This document shows, in pieces, positions 1 to 8,318 of a stretch of 64,000 nucleotides of DNA. This stretch comes from Rathayibacter sp. SW19 (GTDB lineage Bacteria; Actinomycetota; Actinomycetes; Actinomycetales; Microbacteriaceae): assembly GCF_030866825.1 (NCBI RefSeq), contig NZ_CP133020.1, forward strand, positions 2,914,001 through 2,978,000, given 5' to 3'. Made by a program: the position numbers and the translations under genes. Every line of letters begins with the position of its first letter. The first letter of the stretch is position 1. The notes beneath the pieces are model-generated. The model was not told the origin of the DNA, did not search any database, and was given only the letters and a program-made list of their open reading frames with translations.

Positions 1-605
1 CCGCAGCAACACCACACACGGGGGCACTCACGCACCGGATCGGCATCGTCGCCGCGGTCCTGATCGAGCACGGCGTGCGCGGCGGCATCCTCAGCGCGGG
101 TCGCATGGTCGACCCGTTCGGGTCCACCCTTGCCACGATATTGAACGCGAGCCTCCGGACTATCGTGCAGGCGGAATGTGATGGTGACGGGGTTGCCCTG
201 GGCGGCGCAATCGATCGGATGCTCGGGCTGGGCCGCGGGCTGACCCCGGCCTGCGATGATGTTCTGACCGGGATCACCCTTGTCGCATCGCGGCCGGCCA
301 GCCGTATCGTGCTGCTGCCCAACGTGCTCGCGTCTCGACTTGACGCACAGCCCCAGTGCACCACCGCCCTCAGTCGTGCCACGCTGCGTGAGGCCATCCA
401 GGGTCGTGCCCGGCAGAGAATCATGGAGCTTCTCGAAGCGCTCTTCGGCAGCGACACCACCACGGACACGAAGCTGGCGGAGGCCACCACCGGCGTGCTC
501 AAGATCGGGCACACCTCGGGAACGGACACACTCGCGGGCGTCCTTGCCAGCATCCGCCTGGAACAGCGACTGGAACGCGTGAGAGTTCGGAACTGCGCGG
601 CATGA
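1..605 (+). CDS. DUF2877 protein, AllH-like oxamate carbamoyltransferase subunit (5' end outside window)
   Basis: The frame is open from the window edge, so the N-terminus lies upstream. The visible part is about 200 residues. It carries a glycine-rich motif, GLGRGLTPACDDVLTG, that matches the GLGxGLTPxGDDxLxG signature of DUF2877 proteins, except that the second glycine is alanine here. In Escherichia coli, AllF (FdrA), AllG and AllH are established as the oxamate carbamoyltransferase of anaerobic allantoin use, which turns oxalurate into oxamate and carbamoyl phosphate. The stop codon overlaps the next start as ATGA, so this gene is translationally coupled to the fdrA homologue that follows. 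Because both downstream subunits are broken, the encoded enzyme is probably inactive even if this subunit is intact. Family assignment is confident. Function is inferred from the family and neighbours. Confidence 0.8.
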   Translation, partial: AATPHTGALTHRIGIVAAVLIEHGVRGGILSAGRMVDPFGSTLATILNASLRTIVQAECDGDGVALGGAIDRMLGLGRGLTPACDDVLTGITLVASRPASRIVLLPNVLASRLDAQPQCTTALSRATLREAIQGRARQRIMELLEALFGSDTTTDTKLAEATTGVLKIGHTSGTDTLAGVLASIRLEQRLERVRVRNCAA

Positions 606-1384
606 CCGTCACGACAGTCATCAAGAAGAACACCTACCTCGACTCCGTCTCGCTGATGTCGATCTCAACGTCGGCAAGTGCGCTCCTCGGTGTTCGGCAG
701 GCCTTCGTGGCGATAGCCACGGCGATGAACAAGAGCGTTCTGGAGAACCTCGACCTGCTCACACCGGAGGTGCAAGAGGCAGAGATAGCCGACCTGTTCA
801 TCGTCGCGGTCACCGCGGGCGGCGCTGACGTGGACGACGTCCTCGCACCGATCGAACAGCTGCTTGCCCGCAAACCTCCGGTAGGAGACGACGAAACAGT
901 CACCTATCGCACGGTGGGCGCAGCGGCCCAGGCCGACCCCGCCGCGAATATTGCGGTTATCGCGGTGAACGGTGCGTACGCGGCGCGTGAAGCGCGCAAG
1001 GCTCTTGAGAATGATCTGCACGTCATGCTCTTCAGCGACAATGTCCCGGTTGCAGCCGAGGTCGCGCTCAAGAAGCTCGCACACAAGAAGGGCTTGCTGA
1101 TGATGGGCCCCGACTGCGGTACGGCGATCATCGGCGGGATCGGCCTCGACTTCGCGAATGCGGTGCGGCGTGGTTCGATCGGCATAGTCGCCGCGAGCGG
1201 CACCGGTGCCCAAGAGGTCAGCGTGCGCGTGCACAGCCTCGGTGGTGGCGTGTCCCAACTCATCGGCACCGGTGGGCGGGATCTGAGTTCCGATGTCGGC
1301 GGCATCATGATGATCGACGGCATCCGCGCCCTAGCAGCGGACCCGCACACATCGGTCATCGTCTTAGCCTGGATCCACCGGTGA
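602..1384 (+). pseudogene. fdrA: fdrA/allF N-terminal part, interrupted by an IS1380 element
   Basis: This is the N-terminal half of an FdrA/AllF subunit. It shows the acyl-CoA-synthetase-like NAD-binding region (AVIAVNGAYAAREARKAL) and the succinyl-CoA-synthetase-like stretch with MMGPDCGTAIIGGIGLDFAN. The native sequence runs to the CTTAG target duplication at 1363-1367. The last residues (AWIHR) and the stop are encoded by the IS end. The remainder resumes at 7042: joining across one CTTAG copy restores VIVL-VSKPPAAEVEKKVL in frame. The start is the ATG that overlaps the stop of the upstream DUF2877 gene. The gene was an oxamate carbamoyltransferase subunit. As it stands it can only produce a truncated protein. 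Confidence 0.85.
1363..1367 (+). repeat. Left target duplication of the IS1380 element (CTTAG)
   Basis: CTTAG occurs here and again at 7042-7046, directly outside the two IS ends. Removing the element and one copy restores the fdrA reading frame. A 5-bp duplication is consistent with the IS1380 family. Confidence 0.8.
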
Positions 1385-1487
1385 GTTTGGGGAATTGACA
1401 GTGTGTTAAACCGAGAATGCTCTTCTGATCTGGGAAAATAGTTCTTGTCTAGAGCACTATTCAACCCAACAGGAGAGCACCTCGTAG

Positions 1488-2625
1488 ATGCAATTGAAAC
1501 ATGCTTCCGCGGCCGTGTCAGCCACATTTGACGACCCGAACCTCGTGTCGGCGGCGGGTTTGGTTCCGATCATGAAACTCGCCGAGAAAGCTGGCCTTCG
1601 GGCGCTGGCGCAGAAGTGGCTGACGGTGCCGACGGACAAGGGCGCCAACGCTGGGTTGAAAGTGACCTCGCTGGTGGGCGGAATGGTCGCCGGGGCGGAC
1701 TCGATCGATGACATGGCGATCCTGCGTCATGGTGGGATGCGCAAACTCTTCACCGCCTGTTACGCACCATCGACGTTGGGATCGTTCCTGCGCGAGTTTG
1801 TATTTGGTCATGTCCGCCAACTCGACGCGGTCGCTTCTCGGTTCCTGGCCAACCTCACCAGATACGCGCCGTTACTGCCCGCCGCTGCGCCCGCCGCTGA
1901 TGAATATGTTCTCCTGGATGTCGATGACACGATCATCGAAGTCCACGGCTACCAGAAGCAGGGTGCAGGGTTCGGTTACTCGGGGGTGCGTGGCATCAAC
2001 GCGTTGCTGGCGACGGTGAAAACGAGCGCCTCCGCCCCGGTGATCATCGGCCAACGACTGCGCCGCGGCGCGTGTGGTTCCCCGCGCGGGGCTGCCCGGC
2101 TGATCGCCGATGGGCTGGCCACGATCAAACGCCTGAACGGCTTGAAGAACACCCGGGTCCTGTTCCGCGCCGATTCCGCCTATTACGGGTTCGCCTCCGT
2201 CAACACTGCACTGAAAGCCGGCGCCGCCGTGTCGGTGACGGCGCGGATGGATCCCGCGATCAAGAAAGCGATCTCCACCATCGACGACCACGCGTGGGAG
2301 ACCATCGAATACACCGACGCGATCTACGACGAGGACACCAAAACGTGGATCTCAAAAGCCGAAGTCGCCGAGGTCGCGTTCACCGCGTTCACCTCGAGGA
2401 AGAAAAGCGAACGCATCATCGGGCGTCTGGTCGTGCGGCGCATTCCGGAGTTGAACAAGAAGGACCTGGACCATCCGACGTTGTTCGACACGCACCGGTT
2501 CCACGCGTTCTTCACCACCAGCGACCTGGACACCATCACCGCGGATAAAACTCACCGTGGCCACGCGATCATCGAGCAAGTCAACGCCGACCTGAAAAAC
2601 AGTGCACTCGCGCACCTGCCCTCCG
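1488..2625 (+). pseudogene. IS1380 transposase, 5' part
   Basis: The protein matches the N-terminal 380 residues or so of IS1380-family DDE transposases, including VLLDVDDTIIEVHGYQKQG with the first catalytic aspartates and VLFRADSAYYGF with the second. The genuine sequence ends at NSALAHLPS, where the Tn554-like element begins at 2626. Beyond that point the open frame continues into unrelated transposon DNA and stops near 2831. The missing C-terminus (GVFTANAAWLVLAVIAFNL and onward) lies at 6632-6900, and the two parts join in frame across the CCTCCG core. The transposase is inactivated by the nested insertion. Confidence 0.9.
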
Positions 2626-2635
2626 TTATCTTGAG
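2626..2635. repeat. Left terminal inverted repeat of the Tn554-like element, next to CCTCCG core
   Basis: TTATCTTGAG here is the exact reverse complement of CTCAAGATAA at 6622-6631. The adjacent CCTCCG at 2620-2625 is repeated at 6632-6637 and behaves as the recombination core or target duplication. Confidence 0.8.
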
Positions 2636-2726
2636 TCCGAGTGATGGCCATGGCCTGGAGACCAGTGTTTTCGGGGGTTGTGCGTCATGGACGGTGTCTT
2701 TGACGCGGTCGTTGATCGACTCATGG

Positions 2727-3173
2727 TCAGCCTTCTCTGATGAGATTTTGGTTGGTGCGCCCGGGCGTGTCGGGACCGAGGGTGCGGGCGGTGCGTTGCT
2801 GGCCGAGCGCTTCGGCGAGGCTGTCGCGTAGTTCTCTGTTGTCATGTTCCAGGTGTCGGATCCGCTCGGTCGCGGCTTCCAGCCGGCGTAGCAGCGAGGT
2901 GTCACTCGCGCGCTGACGGTCCGGGACGACTGGTGCCGGTGAGGCCGTGCGGCCCCGGCGTCGTAGTCGTTCGATCTCGGCGCGTAGATCGGTCTGCGTG
3001 TAAAGCCAGGACCGCGAGACGCCCGCTTCTCGGGCGACCGACTCGAAGGTGACCGGCGTGCCGGAGGAGTCGAGCCGACGTAACGCTTTCACGGCTTTCT
3101 GGCGGGTGTCGGCGCTGCGTTTGCGTGCGGCGGCCCGGAGGTGGCGCGAGTTGTCAGCCGGCATGTCCGGCAT
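2727..3173 (-). CDS. tnpC: TnpC-like transposition accessory protein (DUF6262-type)
   Basis: This is a small, basic protein of 148 residues. It starts with an arginine- and lysine-rich segment (RAAARKRSADTRQKAVKALRRL), then a probable helix-turn-helix (TFESVAREAGVSRSWLYTQ, about residues 40-60), and ends in a charged coiled-coil stretch (LEAATERIRHLEHDNRELRDSL). This layout is typical of TnpC/DUF6262 proteins encoded with TnpA and TnpB in Tn554-like elements, where TnpC aids transposition frequency or orientation. The ATG at 3173 has an AGGACG sequence upstream. It overlaps the end of tnpB by 20 bases, which indicates translational coupling. Other in-frame ATG codons lie at 3194 and 3164. Confidence 0.75.
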   Translation of the reverse strand: MPDMPADNSRHLRAAARKRSADTRQKAVKALRRLDSSGTPVTFESVAREAGVSRSWLYTQTDLRAEIERLRRRGRTASPAPVVPDRQRASDTSLLRRLEAATERIRHLEHDNRELRDSLAEALGQQRTARTLGPDTPGRTNQNLIREG

Positions 3174-5400
3174 CGTTCTGCTCGTCCTGAACACCGGCGA
3201 TCATCCGGTCCAGGTTCGTGAGGACCTGCTGGTTCATCTCGATCACGCGCGTGTGGCCGGCGACGGTGGCCTTGTCCAGGAGGGTGAGAGTGCGGCCGCG
3301 GTGTTCGCGCAGTTCGGGCAGGAACTCCGGACCGGTGATGAACACCGGGCAGGTCAAGCACGCGTTGGCGTGCGGGCAGGACTTCTGCACCGGCAGGCCG
3401 CAGTAGCCGTGCGGGAGGGTCTGGGTGGCGATGCCGTAGCGGGTCTTGGCCCATTGTGCTTGCGCGAGCGGCCCGTCGGGTGCGATCGCGACCGGCTGGC
3501 CGTTGACGTTGACCTTGACGGCCTGTTCCCAGCGGCGGCGCACGGTCTGGTCGGTGATCCGGGCGTAGTGCGAGGTCATCTCGTTTGAGGAATGATCCAG
3601 CAGCACCCGGATGACTTCCTGCGGCACGTCCCGGTTGATCAGCCTGCAGGCGAAGGTATGACGCCATTGGTGGGGTGTGAGGTGGGCGGGCTCACCGTGC
3701 TCGTCGCGGATGTCGCAGGCGGTCAGCCACTGGTTGAGCATCGCCCGGTAGCTGTAGTAGCTCAACGGGTCGCACCCATTGCTGTTGCCTTTCTCCTGCG
3801 GGAACAGGTGCGGATGTTCGCCGGGCCAACGGGTGGTTACGCGCTGCTGCTGGGCGCGGATCTCGGCTTCCAGTTCCTCATCGATCGGGACGGCGGCCTC
3901 GCGACGCATCTTGTTGTTGAGGTAACGCAGGTAGGGGGCGCCTTGCCCGTCGTGCATCACGCAGTCGAACGGCAGCGTGCACGCGTCGGTGGCCCGTAAT
4001 CCGCAACGCATCAGGATCAGCGTGACCAGCCGCCCGTCCGGGTTGGACCAGCGGGCCAGGTTCTCCGGCGCTTCAACTTGAGCCATCACGTATTCGGCCA
4101 GCCGGCGGCTCATCCGTGGTGGCCGGGGCGGGATATCGCCAGGGAAGAACACCGCGGTGGTGGGCAGGGTGTCATCCCAGCCGTGCTGGCGGATCGCGGT
4201 GAAAAACGTGCCGACCGCGGTGACGCAGTCTTCCTTGAGAGTGTGCCCGCCGGGCTGTGCGGGTATCCACGCCAGGTAGCGTTCCAGCAGCGCCCGATCG
4301 ATGCCGGTCAGGTCGCCGACGGTGTCGCCGGTCTGGGTCAGGAACGCGCTGAAACGGGTCAACGCCGCCAGGTCGGCCAGCACGGCGGTGACCGACAGTC
4401 CCGAAGTCAGCCGCAGCCGGATCCAGCGTTTGACCAGGCCCCGCAGCCACGATTGGCCGATCCGGTCGAAACGCAGGTTGTTGCGAGGGTGCGACCTGCC
4501 AGGGCTGGTGGTGATGCCGGGCAGCTTGTGCAGACGCCAGACCTCACGCGGGTATTCGACCTCCCAGCCGATCCCATCTCGCAAGGTCTCGACCTCGTCG
4601 CGAGCGAAGAGCAGGAACGCGGCCGCCGACGGCCACGCGCTCACCGTGGCGGTCTGCTGCCGCCACTGCTGCGATGTCAGCTCCAGCAACGATGAGACAC
4701 CGGCATTCAGGGCTCGGCGCATCGCCCAGCTGACCATCTGCGGCGGCGTCATGATCACCTGCTGATCGCGGCGGCGCTGCATGGCGTATCGGAACTCCAG
4801 GCCCAGTTGCGGGGCCAGACCCCGGAAGTCCACCCGTGCCTTGCCACGCAGCAGGCAATGTTGAAGGAACTCGTCGATGTCCGGACTGCCGAGCTGGCGC
4901 CAACGCGTCGTGTGGCAGCGACAGAACATGCGCTCGTCGTTCTCCACCCACGAGGAGCAGAACGGCAACCGGCACTGCCGATGCGGCGCCGACGACGACA
5001 CGGCCGGCGCGGCCGCAGCCCAGGTGGCCGAGTCCGGTCGGCCCGCGCGTTTCCACTGCCCGTAATGGCGCATGCACAAGCCCACAGCGTTCACGCCGTA
5101 TTGGCAGCCGGTCACGGTGCACTGTGACGGCTGGCCGCGCCCGGTCAGCGCCGGGCCCGAATCAGCGGCGAACTCGTGCACGTCGCCGACGCCGGCAGCC
5201 CGCCAGCGGCGGGCGTGCGCACTGCACAACCGGTTCTGGGACACCGACCGGTCGCAGCCATCAGCCAGGCACTCGGCCACGCCGAGGACCGGCTCGTGGG
5301 GGTCGGGGACGAACACCTCGACCCGGAACTCGACACGCACCGTTGCCATCAGCTTCTCCAACAGCCCGCCACCCGTCAGCGCCGCCACGGGGGCGCTCAC
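3154..5400 (-). CDS. tnpB: TnpB-like tyrosine recombinase with N-terminal zinc-knuckle repeats
   Basis: This 748-residue tyrosine recombinase has the C-terminal catalytic set: arginine in RCGLRATDAC, the HxxR box in HQWRHTFA, a histidine in LLDHSS, and a tyrosine in SHYARI. The N-terminal 180 residues carry three repeated Cys/His clusters: CLADGCDRSVSQNRLCSAH, CTVTGCQYGVNAVGLCMRH and CRLPFCSSWVENDERMFC. These look like zinc knuckles for DNA or partner binding. A further Cys cluster (CGLPVQKSCPHANACLTC) follows the catalytic domain. The GTG start overlaps the tnpA stop and has GGGAGG upstream. It is longer than ordinary phage integrases, in line with Tn554 TnpB proteins. It presumably acts with TnpA on the element ends. 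Confidence 0.85.
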   Translation of the reverse strand: MSAPVAALTGGGLLEKLMATVRVEFRVEVFVPDPHEPVLGVAECLADGCDRSVSQNRLCSAHARRWRAAGVGDVHEFAADSGPALTGRGQPSQCTVTGCQYGVNAVGLCMRHYGQWKRAGRPDSATWAAAAPAVSSSAPHRQCRLPFCSSWVENDERMFCRCHTTRWRQLGSPDIDEFLQHCLLRGKARVDFRGLAPQLGLEFRYAMQRRRDQQVIMTPPQMVSWAMRRALNAGVSSLLELTSQQWRQQTATVSAWPSAAAFLLFARDEVETLRDGIGWEVEYPREVWRLHKLPGITTSPGRSHPRNNLRFDRIGQSWLRGLVKRWIRLRLTSGLSVTAVLADLAALTRFSAFLTQTGDTVGDLTGIDRALLERYLAWIPAQPGGHTLKEDCVTAVGTFFTAIRQHGWDDTLPTTAVFFPGDIPPRPPRMSRRLAEYVMAQVEAPENLARWSNPDGRLVTLILMRCGLRATDACTLPFDCVMHDGQGAPYLRYLNNKMRREAAVPIDEELEAEIRAQQQRVTTRWPGEHPHLFPQEKGNSNGCDPLSYYSYRAMLNQWLTACDIRDEHGEPAHLTPHQWRHTFACRLINRDVPQEVIRVLLDHSSNEMTSHYARITDQTVRRRWEQAVKVNVNGQPVAIAPDGPLAQAQWAKTRYGIATQTLPHGYCGLPVQKSCPHANACLTCPVFITGPEFLPELREHRGRTLTLLDKATVAGHTRVIEMNQQVLTNLDRMIAGVQDEQNDAGHAG

Positions 5401-6515
5401 AGCTGGACCTCCCGACCAGTGAACCAGCCCGCGGCCTGCAACGTGCGACGTGCGTCCTCAACACTCAGATGGCCGTATGTGTCGATCGTGGTCGCGATCG
5501 AAGCATGCCCGAGCAGTTGCTGCACGCTCTCCATCCCGGCACCCTTGCGCAATAACCAGGTCGCGTAAGTATGACGAAACAGGTGTGGCCCGAACGTGAT
5601 CTTCGTGCGGGTCCGCAGTCGGCCCACCAAGTCATAGACCGCAGAATAGGTCAACGGTTGCCCGCGCCGTCCGCCCCAGAGGTTGACGAACACGTAATCC
5701 GAATCCAGTGCACCATACTCCTCGGTGAGGTAGTCAGCGTAGAGACGCATCAACTCGCTGCTGGCCGGGATCGACCGGCACCGGCCGCCCTTCGCGCGGG
5801 CCCGGTTGTCGTTGACCCGCGGCACGATATCGATCTGCCGCTCCGCGATCGCCACGTCCTCGTGCCGCAGTCCGAGTGCTTCCCCGATCCGAACCCCGCA
5901 GTCCAGCAACACCGCGAACAGCAGTCGATCCCGCAGATGCTCACACGCGTCCAGGATCGACTGCGCCTCACGCACCGTCAGAACACGGGGCAGCCGGGTC
6001 GGGGCCGTCAACTTGACCGTCCGGTGCCGTTGCGGGGCGCTCTTGCTGATGTGATGCAGAAACGGACGGAACGACGTGGCCGCATACCGGTCCCGTCCAG
6101 CGGGCCGAATCTCCACCATAAGGCCGGCCAAACGCACTCCGTGCCGGGCATGGAACTCGCAAAACGATGTCAATGCCGCCAGCTTGCGGTTCACACTCAC
6201 CGCGGCGCAGTGGTGCTCGACCGACGGCAACACCGCCACCCGCCCGTCCCGGGCCGCCGGTGGTAGCCGCAGCCAGGCCACGAACCCGGCAACATCCTCC
6301 GACGTCACGGCACGCCAGTCGCGGCCGCGCCCCGCCAGGAACGTGAACCAGTCCTTCAGGTCGTGCGCGTATGCCTTGACCGTGTTCGGCGACCGCTCGA
6401 TCGAGGACAGGTAAGCCAGGAACCGTTCCACCGGCTCGACCGGAACATGATCATCACCCAGTAGCGTCCAGGATTCCATCCCGGATTCACTCATACGCAC
6501 CAACTGCACCCGCAT
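5397..6515 (-). CDS. tnpA: TnpA-like tyrosine recombinase
   Basis: This 372-residue site-specific recombinase has an N-terminal SAM-like DNA-binding domain (VERFLAYLSSIERSPNTVKAY) and a C-terminal catalytic domain. The full catalytic set is visible: arginine in CGVRIGEALGLR, HxxR in HLFRHTYATWLL, histidine in LLGHASIATT, and tyrosine in IDTYGHLS. The ATG start is preceded by GGAGGTGTCCG, an excellent ribosome binding site. It is the first gene of the tnpA-tnpB-tnpC operon, and its TGA overlaps the GTG start of tnpB. No mutation is apparent, so the recombinase is probably functional. Confidence 0.88.
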   Translation of the reverse strand: MRVQLVRMSESGMESWTLLGDDHVPVEPVERFLAYLSSIERSPNTVKAYAHDLKDWFTFLAGRGRDWRAVTSEDVAGFVAWLRLPPAARDGRVAVLPSVEHHCAAVSVNRKLAALTSFCEFHARHGVRLAGLMVEIRPAGRDRYAATSFRPFLHHISKSAPQRHRTVKLTAPTRLPRVLTVREAQSILDACEHLRDRLLFAVLLDCGVRIGEALGLRHEDVAIAERQIDIVPRVNDNRARAKGGRCRSIPASSELMRLYADYLTEEYGALDSDYVFVNLWGGRRGQPLTYSAVYDLVGRLRTRTKITFGPHLFRHTYATWLLRKGAGMESVQQLLGHASIATTIDTYGHLSVEDARRTLQAAGWFTGREVQL

Positions 6516-6621
6516 CGGACACCTCCGTCGTCGTCATGGACAACAACAGATAACCGCATCCACCACACAATCCGGGCGAGGCCTCCCCTCGTCGTGCACG
6601 TCGTGGACCCCGGCCGGGCGC

Positions 6622-6631
6622 CTCAAGATAA
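6622..6631. repeat. Right terminal inverted repeat of the Tn554-like element, next to CCTCCG core
   Basis: CTCAAGATAA pairs with the left end at 2626-2635. It lies about 106 bases upstream of the tnpA start, so the tnpA promoter must sit between the end and the gene. Confidence 0.8.
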
Positions 6632-6900
6632 CCTCCGGAGTGTTCACAGCCAACGCCGCGTGGCTTGTTCTGGCCGTCATCGCCTTCAACCTCACTCGCG
6701 CCGCCGCGACGAACGCTGGCACCGGACTGGGTAAAGCAACCACCGCCACCATCCGCCGCACACTGGTCGCCATTCCAGCCAGGATCGCCTCCGGCGCCCG
6801 CAAAATCCGATTGCATCTACCCGAGAACTGGCCCTGGGAGACCAGCTGGCGGACCCTCTTCGATCACGCCTACGGACCGCCCGGGGCCGTGATCATCTGA
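6632..6900 (+). pseudogene. IS1380 transposase, 3' part
   Basis: The sequence encodes the C-terminal 88 residues or so of the IS1380 transposase, including FTANAAWLVLAVIAFNLTRA and LHLPENWPWETSWRTLFDHA, which are typical of the family's end. It has no start of its own. Joining CACCTGCCCTCC at 2613-2624 to GGAGTGTTC here gives HLPS-GVFTAN with no frame change. It ends with a normal TGA about 140 bases before the IS right end. Confidence 0.88.
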
Positions 6901-7041
6901 CCAACCAGCCGATACCGGCACGACCAGGACCAGCAGTGGAACACCCGGGCAGAAGGGCCCAACAATCACTCCTGCCCGCGACCAGAAACCCGCGCTCAAA
7001 TCCAAACCAGCCAGCCACCCAAACCAATCGGTGGATCAAGG

Positions 7042-7811
7042 CTTAGTCTCCAAACCCCCCGCTGCCGAGGTCGAGAAGAAGGTCCTTACGGAGTTGGAAC
7101 AGGCCGGCAAACCAGTCATCGTCTACTTCATCGGCGGATCCCAAACGGCCGTCACCGCCGCCGGCGGCCACTTCGCGGGCAGCAGCAGGGACGCCGCCTC
7201 GCAAGCAGTCCGGCTTGCAGGCAACCCGGACTCGGCCGTTCCCGTCGCCGATGCCGCGCTGGCCACTCGTACACGGGCGAAACTGGCGCCCGGGCAGCGT
7301 TACGTGCGCGGCCTGTTCTGCGGGGACACACTCTGCGATGAGACGATGTATGCGCTGCTCAGGTCAGGTGAAGAGGTCTTCAGCAACATCCAGAAGGATC
7401 CAGCCGGTCTCCTCCGCCCCGGTGGGGCCAGTCGTGGGCACACCTTCATCGACTTCGGCGCAGACGAGTTCACGAACGGTCGGCCGCATCCCATGATCGA
7501 CCCGTCGCTGCGACTGGAACGATTGGTCAAGGAGGCCGCAGCCCCACCGTCGCGGTAATCGTGATGGACTTCGAACTCGGGTTCGGCGCGCATGACGACC
7601 CCGTCGGCGTGACCCTCCCGGCGATCGAACAGGCCCGCGTGGCGGCGTCCGGCAGGTACCTGGAAGTCGTGGGATACGTGCTCGGGACCGACCTGGACCA
7701 CCAGGGCTACCCCGGCCAGGTCGCGGCACTCGAGCAGGCCGGCGTGACGGTCACGCGAAGCAGCACCGAGACCGGCGAGTACGTCAACAGCATTATCAGG
7801 AAGGAGCGATC
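7042..7811 (+). pseudogene. fdrA: fdrA/allF C-terminal part, with a one-base deletion and a lost stop
   Basis: After the right CTTAG copy the FdrA sequence resumes with VSKPPAAEVEKKVL and continues through FIGGSQ and GLFCGDTLCDETMY. The frame breaks near 7541: GAGGCCGCAGCCCCACC should read with one extra base after GCAG, giving EAADPTVAVIVMDFELGFG. The continuation in the next frame (VIVMDFELGFGAHDDPVG onward) matches the family C-terminus. The native end appears to be at 7811, where CGATCACGG probably was CGATGACGG, giving a TGA stop overlapping the allG start. As present, the frame runs on into allG. The gene is therefore damaged by insertion, a frameshift and stop loss. Confidence 0.82.
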
Positions 7812-8318
7812 ACGGGTACGAGTCAGCGGACCAGAGAATTGTTTGCCACAGCACCTGACATCCTCACCGTCGGTCCACCGACGTTCGCTGAGAACGCGGC
7901 TGCGCAGGGCGCGAAGGCCACCGCACTGGACTGGGCCCCGCCCGACGGCGGCGACCCCGATGCCATCGCCGCGCTCGACGCACTCACCGCACCGGAGACG
8001 GTCGTGAAGATCGAGGCGGCCAACGCTGAGGTTGTGGACCGGCTCCTGACCGCGAAACCTATGCTTGTCGGTTACGGTCGTGCCCTGGATGTTGTTCCCG
8101 GGATGACGAAGACGACGATCCTGCACGCCGGGCCGCCCATCACCTGGGAGCGCATGTCGAACCCGATGCGTGGGGCCGTCACCGGGGCGATCGTCTTCGA
8201 GGGCCTTGCGCAGAACCTCGAGGAGGCGACCGAGGTCGCCACTGCCGGCGGGGTCACGTTCTCGCCCTGCCACGAGCACCAGACGGTCGGGTCGATGGCG
8301 GGCGTCACCTCGCCAGGC
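7809..8318 (+). pseudogene. allG: allG-like DUF1116 subunit, 5' part, start lost and 3' end deleted
   Basis: The frame encodes about 170 residues of a DUF1116/AllG subunit of oxamate carbamoyltransferase. It includes NAEVVDRLLTAKPMLVGYGRAL, HAGPPITWERMSNP and the conserved FSPCHEHQTVGSMAGVTSP stretch. An AAGGAG ribosome binding site stands five bases upstream of ATCACG, where ATGACG would be expected, so the start codon appears mutated. Homology ends abruptly after TSP at about 8318. The remaining two thirds or so of the family length is absent, and unrelated sequence follows. The enzyme cannot be made from this locus. Confidence 0.8.

Larger units (their letters stand above)
2626..6631 (-). 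mobile_element. Tn554-like transposon (tnpA-tnpB-tnpC) nested in the IS1380 element
   Basis: A 4,006-bp unit carries three minus-strand genes in the order tnpA, tnpB, tnpC, which is the gene set of Tn554-type transposons that move by tyrosine recombinases. The ends are a perfect 10-bp inverted repeat, TTATCTTGAG at 2626-2635 and CTCAAGATAA at 6622-6631. A 6-bp direct repeat, CCTCCG, lies just outside each end (2620-2625 and 6632-6637). Excision of the unit plus one CCTCCG copy restores the IS1380 transposase exactly. It carries no resistance or metabolic cargo. All three genes look intact, so the element may still be mobile. Confidence 0.85.
1368..7041 (+). mobile_element. IS1380-family insertion sequence, itself interrupted by a Tn554-like transposon
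   Basis: The two ends are imperfect inverted repeats: CCTGGATCCACCGGTGAGTT on the left, and CCTTGATCCACCGATTGGTT reading inward from the right. The element is bounded by CTTAG duplications inside fdrA. Without the nested transposon and one copy of its 6-bp core it is about 1.66 kb, a normal IS1380 size. Its single transposase gene is cut into a 5' part and a 3' part. The arrangement gives a clear order of events: fdrA first, then IS1380, then the nested transposon. Confidence 0.85.

Noticed and set aside
2626..2831. Extension of the IS1380 transposase frame past 2625
   Set aside because: The residues after NSALAHLPS are read from transposon DNA. The true C-terminus lies at 6632-6900.
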